Source of the DNA: Siccirubricoccus phaeus
GTDB taxonomy: Bacteria; Pseudomonadota; Alphaproteobacteria; Acetobacterales; Acetobacteraceae
DNA: 64,000 nt
NCBI RefSeq assembly: GCF_008360935.1
Contig: NZ_SRXO01000030.1
Span: 1 to 64,000 of the forward strand
Direction of reading: 5' to 3'
Shown here: positions 42,445-51,121 of the stretch, piece after piece
Layout: the number at the start of each line of letters is the position of its first letter
Position numbering within the stretch: position 1 is the first letter of the stretch
Position numbers and translations under genes: made by a program
Notes under the pieces: generated by a model
What the model was told of the DNA's origin: nothing
Databases searched by the model: none
What the model saw: only the letters and a program-made list of their open reading frames with translations

Positions 42445-44492
42445 TGCTCACCTACCGCATTGGCATCGATGTCGGCGGCACCTTCACCGATGTGGTCGGC
42501 ATCGCCTCGGATGGCGGGCAGATCCTGGCGAAGGCCGCCTCCACCCCGGCGGACCAGTCGGAGGGCGTGGTGAATGGCCTGGCCAATCTGGCCAAGGCAC
42601 TCGGCCTCGACCTCGCCAGCCTGCTGGCGCGGACCGAGCGCATCGTCCATGGCACCACCGTCGCCACCAATGCCCTGCTGGAGAAGCAGGGCGCCCGCCT
42701 CGCCCTGCTGACCACCGAGGGCCACCGCGACGTGATCGAGATGCGGGAGGGGTTGAAGCCCGAACGCTACAACATGCGCATGCCCGCCCCGGCGCCCCTG
42801 GTGCCGCGCCGGCTGCGCCTGCCGGTGACGGAGCGGCTGCGCGCCGATGGCAGCGTGCTGGTGCCGCTCGACCCCGCCTCGCTGGACGCCGCCATCGCCG
42901 CGGCGAAGGCGGCGGGGGTGGAGGCCGTCGCCATCGCCTTCCTGCATGCCTGGGCCGCGCCGCAGCATGAGAACGCGGCGGCGGAGAAGGTTCGCGCCGC
43001 AATGCCGGGCGTCTTCGTCACCACCTCGGCCGAGGTGCTGCCGCAGATCAAGGAATTCGAGCGCTTCTCCACCACCGCGGTGAATGCCTATGTCGGCCCG
43101 GTGGTCTCCCGCTACCTGGCGAAGCTCGCCGGGCGGCTGGAGAGTGCGGGCTTTGCCGGCCCGCTCTTCGTCATCCTCTCCCATGGCGGCATCGCGCCGG
43201 TGGAGGAGGCGGCGCGGCTCGCCGTCGGCACCGCCCTCTCCGGCCCGGCCGGCGGCGTCGCCGCGGCGGTGGCGCTGGCGAAGGAAGGTCTCGGCCAGGA
43301 CCTCATCACCTTCGACATGGGCGGCACCTCCACCGACATAGCGCTGATCGTGGGCGGCGAGGCCGCCCTCGGCCGTGGCCGCGATGTGGGCGGCGAGCGG
43401 ATCGCGCTGGAAAGCCTGGATATCGTGACGCTCGGCGCCGGGGGTGGCTCCATCGGCCATCTCGGCCCGGGCGGCACCCTGCAGGTCGGCCCCCGCTCCG
43501 CCGGCGCCGTGCCCGGCCCGGCCTGCTACGGCCAGGGCGGGACGGAACCGACCGTGACCGATGCCAACCTCGTTCTCGGCTATCTCGACCCGGCGAATTT
43601 CCTCGGCGGCGCCAAGACGCTGGATCTGGCGGCGGCGCAGGCGGCGGTGGCGCGGCTCGCCGCGCAGCTCGGCATCGCGCCCATGGCCTGCGCCGCCGGC
43701 ATCCATGCCCTGGTCAATGCCCGCATGGCGGATGGGGTGCGCGTCGCCACTGTCCGGCGCGGCGTCGACCCGCGCGACTCGGCGCTGCTCGCCTTCGGCG
43801 GCGCGGCCGGGCTGCACGCCACGGCAGTGGCGCGCGAGCTGGGCCTGCAGCGCGCCGCCGTGCCGCTCTTCGCGGCGGGGCTGTCGGCCTGGGGCATGCT
43901 GCACACCGATCTGCGCTACGAGCTGGCGCAGAGCGCCATCGGCGCCGGCGGCATCCCGGAGGACGCCGAACTCCGCCGGCTGTTCGACTCGTTGGAAGCC
44001 CAGGGCCGCAGCCGGATGGCCGGCTGGTATCAGGGCGAGGTCACGGCGAAGCGCAGCGCCGATATGCGCTATGGCGAGCAGGTCTTCGAGATCGCCGTGC
44101 CGCTGGACGGCATCGACTGGGAAGGGCCGGACCTGGCGGGGCAGTTGCGCGCCGCCTTCCACGCCCGCCACCGGGCGCTGTTCACCTACGATTTGCCGGA
44201 GGAGGAGGTGGTGCTGGTGAATGCCCGTATCGCCGTGGTCGGCGCCCTGCCCATGGGCGGGGCGGCGCAGCGCGAGGGTGCGGGCGGCCCCGCCGCCCCG
44301 CTCGGCAGCCGCCGCATCGCGATCGACGGCACCGCGCTGGAGGCGCCGGTGTACGGCTTCGACGCATTGGCGCCGGGCCAGGAGATCGCCGGGCCGGCGC
44401 TGGTGGAAAGCGCTACCACCACCGTGCTGCTGAGGCCGGGCGACGCGGCGCGGATGGATGAGCGGGGATGGCTGGATATCGCGCTGCATTGA
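42444..44492 (+). CDS. Hydantoinase A/oxoprolinase family subunit
   Basis: A 682-residue ATP-binding subunit of the HyuA family, acting with the upstream B subunit. The start RIGIDVGGTFTDVVG is the phosphate-1 ATP loop of the actin-like fold; ERIVHGTTVATNALLEKQGAR is the second hallmark, FDMGGTSTDIALI the phosphate-2 loop and FGGAAGLHATAVARELG the adenosine-site region. Length is standard for stand-alone A subunits. It overlaps the B gene by one base and forms a clear two-gene operon. The reaction (hydantoin, oxoproline or acetophenone/acetone carboxylase type) cannot be settled from these motifs. Confidence 0.9.
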   Translation: MLTYRIGIDVGGTFTDVVGIASDGGQILAKAASTPADQSEGVVNGLANLAKALGLDLASLLARTERIVHGTTVATNALLEKQGARLALLTTEGHRDVIEMREGLKPERYNMRMPAPAPLVPRRLRLPVTERLRADGSVLVPLDPASLDAAIAAAKAAGVEAVAIAFLHAWAAPQHENAAAEKVRAAMPGVFVTTSAEVLPQIKEFERFSTTAVNAYVGPVVSRYLAKLAGRLESAGFAGPLFVILSHGGIAPVEEAARLAVGTALSGPAGGVAAAVALAKEGLGQDLITFDMGGTSTDIALIVGGEAALGRGRDVGGERIALESLDIVTLGAGGGSIGHLGPGGTLQVGPRSAGAVPGPACYGQGGTEPTVTDANLVLGYLDPANFLGGAKTLDLAAAQAAVARLAAQLGIAPMACAAGIHALVNARMADGVRVATVRRGVDPRDSALLAFGGAAGLHATAVARELGLQRAAVPLFAAGLSAWGMLHTDLRYELAQSAIGAGGIPEDAELRRLFDSLEAQGRSRMAGWYQGEVTAKRSADMRYGEQVFEIAVPLDGIDWEGPDLAGQLRAAFHARHRALFTYDLPEEEVVLVNARIAVVGALPMGGAAQREGAGGPAAPLGSRRIAIDGTALEAPVYGFDALAPGQEIAGPALVESATTTVLLRPGDAARMDERGWLDIALH

Positions 44493-44590
44493 GGGAGGGC
44501 GTCGCGCCGTAGGCGCGCCTTACGGCGCGATCCTCCCCCAAACCCCCACCCGCCAGGGCCGAAAGGCCCTTGGAACCCTTGAGTCTGCCG
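44490..44590 (+). repeat. Post-stop hairpin repeat, family D copy 2
   Basis: Starts at the hydantoinase A stop: GGCGTCGCGCCGTAGGCGCG... hairpin, then AGGGCCGAAAGGCCCT stem and TGGAACCCTTGAGTCT. Followed directly by a short family C copy. Confidence 0.65.
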
Positions 44591-44600
44591 TCTCTCCCAG

Positions 44601-44660
44601 GCGCCGTCCGTTGCCCTGCCGCGGCTTTGCCGCGGCAGGCTGTACGAGGCGCAGGGAGAA
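44601..44660 (+). repeat. Intergenic repeat family C, copy 3 (short)
   Basis: Contains only the left part of the family: GTTGCCCTGCCGCGGCTTTG then CCGCGGCAGGCTGTACGAGG. The remaining gap to 44706 shows nothing else. Confidence 0.65.
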
Positions 44661-44706
44661 CAGCGACACCGGGGCGGTGCAGACGCTCGGCGGATGCGTG
44701 GGGAAC

Positions 44707-44952
44707 TCAGCCGGGCCCCGGGCTGCCCATCCGCAGCGCGCAGCCCAGCACCGGCGTGCCATTGGACACCGCGCCGCCGGACATCATCCGCTGCGCCAGG
44801 GTGGGGTTGTCCAGCACGGTGTTGCCGCAGCCCTGCTTCCGCAGGCTTTCCGCCGCGGCCCGGCTGACGCTCCAGCCCTCGCCGCCGGTCACGTCGGCGC
44901 AGGCCGTCAAGCCCAGCAGCGCCATGATCGCGGCGCCTCGCAGGGTCTCCAT
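44707..44952 (-). CDS. Small predicted lipoprotein
   Basis: An 81-residue protein whose N-terminus (METLRGAAIMALLGLTAC) has the pattern of a lipoprotein signal: short charged start, hydrophobic run and LTAC lipobox with the acylated Cys at about residue 18; the next residue is Ala and then Asp, which does not force inner-membrane retention. The mature 60 residues include two more Cys (GCGNT, LGCAL) and no recognised domain. The ATG at 44952 has GAGGAGA upstream. Stand-alone gene between repeats and the divergent FAH gene. Confidence 0.65.
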   Translation of the reverse strand: METLRGAAIMALLGLTACADVTGGEGWSVSRAAAESLRKQGCGNTVLDNPTLAQRMMSGGAVSNGTPVLGCALRMGSPGPG

Positions 44953-45100
44953 CCCGCCCGTCTCCTCAACCCAGCCGTGTGACTCCGGTCGAAACAAGTA
45001 GCCCGCTTATGCATCGATTCCGCCATCACGATCCCGAGGGGCTTGCCTTCCGCCCTGGGCCGGGCTTGCCTCTGCCTCCCGACTCCCGCGAGGAACGACC

Positions 45101-45988
45101 ATGACCAAGCTCGCCACCTTCACCGATGCCAAGGGGACCCGCCTCGGCGCCGTGCTCGAGGATGGGCGCATGCTCGACCTCGCCGCCGCGGGCCTCGCGC
45201 AATCCGACATGCTGGCGCTGATCGAGGCCGGCCCGGCCGCCCTCGCCGCCGCCCGGGCGCTGGCCGCCAACCCGCCCGCTGCCGCCATCCTGTCCGCCGG
45301 CGGCTGGACTCTGCTGGCGCCCATCCCTCGCCCGCGCCGCAACGTCTTCTGCGTCGGCCGCAACTACATGGACCATGTGGCGGAGGGCGACCGCACCCGC
45401 GGCATCACCAATTCCGAGCTGCCGAAATACCCGCAATTCTTCACCAAGGCGCCGGACACCGTCATCGCCCATGAGGATTGGGTGCCCGCCCATACCGGCG
45501 TGACCCAGTGGCTGGACTACGAGGTCGAGCTCGCCGCCATCATCGGCAAGGAGGGCGCGAACATCGCCAAGGAGGACGCGCTCTCCCACGTCTTCGGCTG
45601 GACCATCGGCAACGACATCACGGGGCGCGAGCTGCAGCGCCGCTATGGCCAGTGGTTCAAGGGCAAGTCGCTGGACCGCTCCTGCCCGCTCGGCCCCTGG
45701 ATCATCCCGACGGAGGAGCTGGACGCGCTGAACACCGGCATCCGCCTCTTCATCAATGGCGAGAAGCGGCAGGACAGCCACACCAGCAAGATGATCTTCG
45801 ACGTGAAGGAGATCATCCACCAGCTCTCCCTCGGCTTCACCCTGAAGCCGGGCGACGTCATCATCACCGGCACGCCGGAGGGCGTCGGCTACGCCATGCA
45901 GCCGCCGCAGACGCTGAAGCCGGGCGATGTGATCGAGGCGGAGATCGACGGCATCGGCCGCCTGCGCAACGTGGTGAAGGAGGGCTGA
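45101..45988 (+). CDS. Fumarylacetoacetate hydrolase family protein
   Basis: A 295-residue FAH-fold enzyme of the larger, two-domain subgroup (HpaG/2-keto-4-pentenoate hydratase/isomerase type). The N-terminal 70 residues form a small cap (LGAVLEDGRMLDLAAAG), then PRRNVFCVGRNYMDHV, LDYEVELAAIIGKEG with two metal-binding Glu, GWTIGNDITGRELQRR with the metal Asp and GDVIITGTPEGVGYAM near the C-terminus. Substrate unknown. It precedes a peptide-type binding protein gene by 222 bp on the same strand. Confidence 0.87.
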   Translation: MTKLATFTDAKGTRLGAVLEDGRMLDLAAAGLAQSDMLALIEAGPAALAAARALAANPPAAAILSAGGWTLLAPIPRPRRNVFCVGRNYMDHVAEGDRTRGITNSELPKYPQFFTKAPDTVIAHEDWVPAHTGVTQWLDYEVELAAIIGKEGANIAKEDALSHVFGWTIGNDITGRELQRRYGQWFKGKSLDRSCPLGPWIIPTEELDALNTGIRLFINGEKRQDSHTSKMIFDVKEIIHQLSLGFTLKPGDVIITGTPEGVGYAMQPPQTLKPGDVIEAEIDGIGRLRNVVKEG

Positions 45989-46210
45989 GCCCAGGCGGGG
46001 GGCGGGCCCTGCCCCGGCCCAGGCGCGCAGGGGCACCGCCTGGCGCCAGGCTGCCGGCGGCGGAGCCGCGCCGCCCAAGCCTGCGGCAGCGCCCTGTCCG
46101 CTCTCCGGGCAACGGCCCTTTCCCTGGGTGATTTCCGCGCCCCGGCCTGGTTCCCCTGCGCAGCCGAAACTGGCAGCCTTTCCGCCGCCACCGGAGAGAG
46201 GGGAAGCCGG

Positions 46211-47800
46211 ATGCGTCGCCGCCATCTGCTGCAAGCCAGCGCAGGGATCACCGCCGCCAGCCTCGCCGGCCCCGCGCTGGCGCAATCCGCCCGGGACCGC
46301 GTGCTGCGCTTCGTCCCGCAGGCCAACCTCACCTCGCTAGACCCCATCTGGACCACCGCCGCCGTCACCGAGGCGCATGGCTGGGCGGTGTTCGACACGC
46401 TCTACGGCCTGACCGACGACCTCAAGCTCCAGCCGCAGATGGCGGAGGGCCACAGCGTTTCCGACGATGGCCGGATTTGGCAGATCCGCCTGCGCGAGGG
46501 GCTGCGCTTCCATGACGGCGCGCCGGTCCTCGCCCGGGACTGCGCCGCGAGCCTCGCCCGCTGGAGCAAGCGCGACACCTTCGGCCAATCCCTCGGCGCG
46601 GTGGTGGAGGCCTGGGAGGCGGCGGATGACCGCACCCTCCGCATCCGCCTGAAATCCCCCTTCCCCATGCTGCTGGAAGCGCTGGCCAAGCCCGCCGCCG
46701 TCGTGCCCTTCATCATGCCGGAGCGCCTGGCGAAGACCGACCCCTTCCAGCAGGTGACGGAGATGGTCGGCTCCGGCCCCTACCGCTTCGTCGCCAATGA
46801 ATACGTCTCCGGCAGCCGCGCGGTATACGCCAAATTCGAGGGCTACGCCCCGCGCCCCGAAGCCCCCTCCCGCACCACCGGCGGCAAGCGCGCGGTGTTC
46901 GAGCGCATCGAGTGGCACATCATCCCGGACAGCGCCACCGCTGCCGCCGCGCTGCAATCCGGCGAGGTGGATTGGTGGGAGCAGATCAACGCCGACCTCA
47001 CCCCGTTGCTGCGGCGGTCGCGCGGGGTGAAGGTCGATATCACCAACACCCTCGGCTATATCGGCGTGGCGCGCTTCAACCACCTGCAGCCGCCTTTCGA
47101 CAACCCGGCCATCCGCCGCGCCGTGCTGCTGGCGGTGAACCAGGACGACTATCTGCGCGCCGTCACCGGCAACGACCCGGAGGCCTTCAAATTCTGCCCC
47201 TCCGTCTGGCCCTGCGGCACGCCCTATGAGAGCGCGGTGGGCACGGAACCACTGCAGGGCGCGCGCAACCTGGACCGCGCCAGGGCCGCGCTCGCCGCCG
47301 CCGGCTACAAGGGCGAGAAGGTCGTCATCATCAACCCGTCGGACTTCCCGACCATCGGGCCGATGGGCCAGGTGACGGCCGATCTGCTGCAGCGGCTGGG
47401 GATGAATGTCGAGCTGGTCGAGACCGATTGGGGCAGCGTGGTGCAGCGCCGCACCAGCCGGGAATCCGTGGACAAGGGCGGCTGGAGCATCTTCCACACC
47501 TGGTGGGCCAGCATCTCCATCATCAACCCCGCGGTGAACGCCACGGTGCGCGGCCAGGGCGAGCGCGGCTGGTTCGGCTGGTACAGGAACGACCGGGTGG
47601 AGGAGCTGGCGGCGCAATGGCTGCAGGCGGCGACGGAAGCGGACCGCAAGCGCCTGGCGGACGAGATCCAGAAGGAGAGCCTGGAGAACGTGCCGGTGTT
47701 GCCGCTCGGGGAGTTCTTCATCCGCACGGCCTATCGGGATTCGCTGGACGGCATCCTGAAGGCGAGCTCGCCGCTGTTCTGGAGTGTGCGGCGGAAGTGA
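46211..47800 (+). CDS. ABC transporter substrate-binding protein, family 5 (peptide/nickel/opine type)
   Basis: A 529-residue periplasmic receptor. The export signal MRRRHLLQASAGITAASLAGPALA has two arginines and is probably Tat- or Sec-processed at LAQS. The mature protein has the SBP-5 features LTSLDPIWTTAAVTEAHGWAVF-type start, LKLQPQMAEGHSVSDDG and the two-lobed layout with MVGSGPYRFVANEYV. GGAGAGAGGGG precedes the ATG. No permease or ATPase genes of the Dpp/Opp type follow, so the rest of the transporter must be encoded elsewhere or shared. Confidence 0.87.
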   Translation: MRRRHLLQASAGITAASLAGPALAQSARDRVLRFVPQANLTSLDPIWTTAAVTEAHGWAVFDTLYGLTDDLKLQPQMAEGHSVSDDGRIWQIRLREGLRFHDGAPVLARDCAASLARWSKRDTFGQSLGAVVEAWEAADDRTLRIRLKSPFPMLLEALAKPAAVVPFIMPERLAKTDPFQQVTEMVGSGPYRFVANEYVSGSRAVYAKFEGYAPRPEAPSRTTGGKRAVFERIEWHIIPDSATAAAALQSGEVDWWEQINADLTPLLRRSRGVKVDITNTLGYIGVARFNHLQPPFDNPAIRRAVLLAVNQDDYLRAVTGNDPEAFKFCPSVWPCGTPYESAVGTEPLQGARNLDRARAALAAAGYKGEKVVIINPSDFPTIGPMGQVTADLLQRLGMNVELVETDWGSVVQRRTSRESVDKGGWSIFHTWWASISIINPAVNATVRGQGERGWFGWYRNDRVEELAAQWLQAATEADRKRLADEIQKESLENVPVLPLGEFFIRTAYRDSLDGILKASSPLFWSVRRK

Positions 47801-47872
47801 TTGAGGAGGGCTTTGCCCTCCTCAAACTCCACCCACCAAAGGCCGAAAGGCCTTTGGAAACCATGAGTCTGG
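47801..47872 (+). repeat. Post-stop hairpin repeat, family D copy 3
   Basis: Begins just after the binding-protein stop: GAGGAGGGCTTTGCCCTCCTC stem, AAACTCCACCCACC, then CAAAGGCCGAAAGGCCTTTG stem and GGAAACCATGAGTCT. It lies between two convergent genes and is a likely bidirectional terminator. Confidence 0.7.
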
Positions 47873-47885
47873 ACCCGTCGCGCGA

Positions 47886-48755
47886 TCAGCGCCTCACGCG
47901 TCGCCAGAGCGCAATCGCCGCGAAGGACGTGCCGATGACCAGCACGGAAACACCGGTGGTCAGCGTGCCCAGCGCATAGATCTCGGGCGTCGTCACGGTG
48001 GTGGTCAGCCCCTGCAACTCCAGGGGCAAGGTGTTGCGGTCGCCAATCGCCTGCGACGTCCGCGCAATCTCATCCCAGCTCAGCGTGAAGCCGAACAGCG
48101 CCACGCCCACCAAACTCGGCCCGATCAACGGCAGCACCACATGGCGGAACACCTGCCACGGGGAGGCGCCCAGGTCGCGCCCCGCCTCCTCCAGTGCCCC
48201 GGGGAAGCGGTTGAACACGGCGAACATGATCAGCAGGCCGAAGGGCAAGGTCCAGGTGAGATGCGCGCCGAGGCCGGAGGAGAACAGCCCCATCGCCGTG
48301 GTGTAGCCCTCATTGATCCAGGCGATGTCGTAGGCCTCGCCCAGCGCCTTCACCATGTCATCCAGCAGCCGGAACTCCAGCGCAATGCCGAGGGACACGA
48401 CGATGGAGGGCACGATGAGGCTGGCGATGCTGAGCTGGAACAGCGCCCCCTGCCCTGGAAAGCGCCGGCGGAAGGCGTAGCCCGCCGCCAGCGCAATCAC
48501 CGTGGTCAGCACCATCACAACCAGGCCGAGCGCCACGGAGCGCCGGAAGGCCGACCAGATATCGACGACGCCCACACCCTGCCATAGCACCCGGTACCAA
48601 TGCAGGGAGGCACCCTGCATCGGAAAGGTCAGCCCCCCTTCCGGCCCCTGGAAGGAGAGCACCAGGATCGTCAGCGTCGGCCCGTAGAGAAACAGCAGGA
48701 ACAGCGAGAACAGGGCGGCAAGCGCCCAGAAGGCGAAGGGCCGACGATCCTCCAT
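47886..48755 (-). CDS. ABC transporter permease, PotC-like (spermidine/putrescine type)
   Basis: A 289-residue inner-membrane permease with six hydrophobic segments. The EAA loop is EEAGRDLGASPWQVFRHVVLPLIGP, ending with the conserved G-x-x-x-x-x-LP. TM1 and the QGPEGGLTFPMQGASLHWYR loop are typical of PotC/YdcV-type proteins. It is the last gene of a four-gene operon and starts 3 bp after the first permease. The ligand is inferred from family only; gamma-aminobutyrate and other amines are also carried by close relatives. Confidence 0.87.
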   Translation of the reverse strand: MEDRRPFAFWALAALFSLFLLFLYGPTLTILVLSFQGPEGGLTFPMQGASLHWYRVLWQGVGVVDIWSAFRRSVALGLVVMVLTTVIALAAGYAFRRRFPGQGALFQLSIASLIVPSIVVSLGIALEFRLLDDMVKALGEAYDIAWINEGYTTAMGLFSSGLGAHLTWTLPFGLLIMFAVFNRFPGALEEAGRDLGASPWQVFRHVVLPLIGPSLVGVALFGFTLSWDEIARTSQAIGDRNTLPLELQGLTTTVTTPEIYALGTLTTGVSVLVIGTSFAAIALWRRVRR

Positions 48756-48758
48756 GCC

Positions 48759-49697
48759 TTACAGCTCCCGCCGGATATCGACCAGCTTGGTCAGCACCGC
48801 AATCATCAGCAGCACCAGCGCCAGCAGCACCATGGCCTGCGCCGCCGCGGCGGGGAATTGCAGGTAGGACATCTGCACCTGGATCACCTTCCCCACGGAG
48901 GCGATCTGCTGCCCCCCCATCACGCCAATGGTCACGAAATCCCCCATCACCAGCACGATGACGAAGATCGCCCCGATGACGATGCCGGGCTTGGCCAGCG
49001 GAATCACCACATGCCACAGAATCTGCCAGCCGGAGGCCCCGGCATCCCGCGCCGCCTCGATCAGCCGGCGGTCGATGCGCATCAGGCTGTTGAACACCGG
49101 CACCACGACGAACAGCGTGTAGAGGTGGATGAAGGCCAGCACGACGGAGAATTCGGAGAACAGCAGCCAGTCCTGCGGCTGGTCCACCACACGCAGCGCC
49201 AGCAGCGCCTGGTTCACCGCCCCCTCCCGCCCCAGCAGCGGAATCCAGGAGATCATGCGGATGACGTTGGAGGTGAGGAAGGGCGCGGTGCAGAGCAGGA
49301 ACAGCGCCATGCGCACCCCCTCCCCGCGCACATGGAAGGCGAGGAAATAGGCGACGAGGAAGCCCAGCGGCACGGTGACCAGCGCCACCTCCGCGCAGAG
49401 CCGGAAGGTGGAGAGATAGGTGCGCAAGGTGGTGCAGCCGCCGGAGGAGAAATCCGCGCAGCCCTCGAACATCTCCCGGTAGTTCCGCAGGGTGAGGTCC
49501 GGCACCAGGGAATACTCGGTGTAGTCCCAGAAGCTGACCACGGCGGTGGCGATCAGCGGCAGGATGAAGAAAAGCAGCAGCACCAGCCCGAGCGGCGTCG
49601 CCTGCCACAGCGGTGCCCGCCCGGCCGGCGGCGCCGCGGCCGCCACCGGCGCGGCCTGCGCCGCCGGCACGGCCACGCTCTCCGCTTGCGCCGTCAC
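48759..49697 (-). CDS. ABC transporter permease, PotB-like (spermidine/putrescine type)
   Basis: A 312-residue permease with an Ala/Pro-rich 30-residue cytoplasmic lead (AVPAAQAAPVAAAAPPAG) before the first of six membrane segments. The EAA loop reads EAARDAGASGWQILWHVVIPLAKPG, and the loop after TM1 (DYTEYSLVPDLTLRNYREM) is typical of PotB. It pairs with the PotC-like permease. It is separated from the upstream receptor gene by a 159-bp gap filled by a family C repeat, a possible point of differential expression. Confidence 0.87.
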   Translation of the reverse strand: MTAQAESVAVPAAQAAPVAAAAPPAGRAPLWQATPLGLVLLLFFILPLIATAVVSFWDYTEYSLVPDLTLRNYREMFEGCADFSSGGCTTLRTYLSTFRLCAEVALVTVPLGFLVAYFLAFHVRGEGVRMALFLLCTAPFLTSNVIRMISWIPLLGREGAVNQALLALRVVDQPQDWLLFSEFSVVLAFIHLYTLFVVVPVFNSLMRIDRRLIEAARDAGASGWQILWHVVIPLAKPGIVIGAIFVIVLVMGDFVTIGVMGGQQIASVGKVIQVQMSYLQFPAAAAQAMVLLALVLLMIAVLTKLVDIRREL

Positions 49698-49750
49698 GCC
49701 CGCCTCTCCGCCATCGCCATGGTCATCGCCAGTCGTCCGTCAAGATTCGC

Positions 49751-49860
49751 GTCGCCCGTTGTCCCGCCGCGGCTTTGCCGCGACGGGCTGTGCGAGGCGT
49801 CGCCCAGCACAGCGAACCGGCGTCCCCATGGCGTTGCGCAGCAACGTCATGGGGCACTAG
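49751..49860 (+). repeat. Intergenic repeat family C, copy 4
   Basis: Complete copy: GTTGTCCCGCCGCGGCTTTG hairpin, middle part, and CCCCATGGCGTTGCGCAGC with the inverse ...AACGTCATGGGG, ending in CTAG at 49860. The final CTA (49857-49859), read on the minus strand, is the stop codon of the receptor gene, so the repeat abuts the coding sequence exactly. Confidence 0.72.
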
Positions 49861-51104
49861 GCCGCGATGAATTCGTTCCACTTCCTGACCATGTAGTCAT
49901 TCTCGTCCATCACCGCGTTCCAGCAGGCGACGGCGCCCATGCGCGCCTCGTAGCTGCCGCCGTCGCGCACCGCGCCGGCCTTCTCCATCACCGTGCCGTC
50001 CGGCGCCTTGATGTCCTGCGCCGCGGGCTTGCCCAGCATCCAGTAATCCCACTCATAGCCCTGCATCTGCGCCTGGGCGGTGGAGAGCACGGCGGAGTAG
50101 TAGCCCTGCCGGTTCAGGAAGGCGCCGGCCCAGCCGGAGAGAAACCAGTTGATGAAGTCGTAGGCCGCATCCAGCTTGCGCCCGGTCAGCGTCTTCGGCA
50201 GGCCGAAGCCCGCGGCCCAGGCGCGGTAGCCTTCCTTCAGCGGCTGGTAGACGCAGGGCACGCCCTTGCTGCGCACCGCGGTGACGGCCGGAGACCACAT
50301 GGACTGGATGACGGTCTCGCCCGAGGCCATCAGGTTCACGCTCTCGTTGAAATCCTTCCAGAAGGCGCGGAACTGGCCGGCGCGCTTGGCTTCCGTCAGC
50401 ACGCGCATGGTCAGGTCGATCTCCGCCCGGGTCATGTTGCCCTTGTCGGCGTATTTGTGCTGGCCCAGCGCCTCCACCACCATCGCGGCATCCATGATGC
50501 CGATGGAGGGGATGTTGAGGATGCTGGCCTTGCCCTTGAATTCCGGGTTCAGCAGCTCCGCCCAGCTCTCGATCGGCCGGCCGATCCGGTCCGGCCTTAT
50601 CCCGAGCGTGTCGGCATTGTAGGTGGTCGGGATCAGGGTCAGCCAGCGCGTCGGCTCATTGGCGAAGCTGCGGGCGTTCTGCTGCGGCAGGTACATCACC
50701 TTACTCGGCGCCGTGCCCTGCAGCCCGATCTTCCGGCCGCCGATCTCGCCCCTGGTGAAGATCGGGGTGAGCTCGTTCACCAGCTTGATGCGGTTGGCAT
50801 CCATGCCGACGAGGTTGCCCGAGGGGATGATCTTCTTCAGCATCCAGTACTCGGAATCCAGGATGTCGAAGCTGTTCGGCTGCGTCACCGCGCGCCGCAC
50901 CACATCGTCCGAGGTGACGGGGATGTAGTCGAGCGTGATGCCGAGATCCTGCCGCACCTTCTCCTTGATGCCCTGGTGCTGGTTCACCGCGGTGCCGACA
51001 TAGCGCAGCGTCACCGCGCCCTGCGCCTGCACCGCGGGCGCCGCCAGCCCCGCCGCGGCGCCGGCCAGCAGGAAGCGGCGGCCGATCTTACCGGTCTGGT
51101 CCAT
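49857..51104 (-). CDS. ABC transporter substrate-binding protein, PotD/PotF-like
   Basis: A 415-residue periplasmic receptor of the polyamine/iron-type family. The export signal contains RR (TGKIGRRFLLAGAAAGLAAPA) and is cleaved near VQAQG. The mature protein has LRYVGTAVNQHQGIKEKV, then ITLDYIPVTSDDVVRRAVTQ, and a late aromatic-rich region (FINWFLSGWAGAFLNRQGYYS) of the sort that binds amines. The TAG stop is shared with a repeat end. It is 17 bp after the ATPase gene. Substrate is inferred from family; polyamine is the best guess. Confidence 0.85.
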   Translation of the reverse strand: MDQTGKIGRRFLLAGAAAGLAAPAVQAQGAVTLRYVGTAVNQHQGIKEKVRQDLGITLDYIPVTSDDVVRRAVTQPNSFDILDSEYWMLKKIIPSGNLVGMDANRIKLVNELTPIFTRGEIGGRKIGLQGTAPSKVMYLPQQNARSFANEPTRWLTLIPTTYNADTLGIRPDRIGRPIESWAELLNPEFKGKASILNIPSIGIMDAAMVVEALGQHKYADKGNMTRAEIDLTMRVLTEAKRAGQFRAFWKDFNESVNLMASGETVIQSMWSPAVTAVRSKGVPCVYQPLKEGYRAWAAGFGLPKTLTGRKLDAAYDFINWFLSGWAGAFLNRQGYYSAVLSTAQAQMQGYEWDYWMLGKPAAQDIKAPDGTVMEKAGAVRDGGSYEARMGAVACWNAVMDENDYMVRKWNEFIAA

Positions 51105-51121
51105 TCTTCTCTCCCCTCGCG

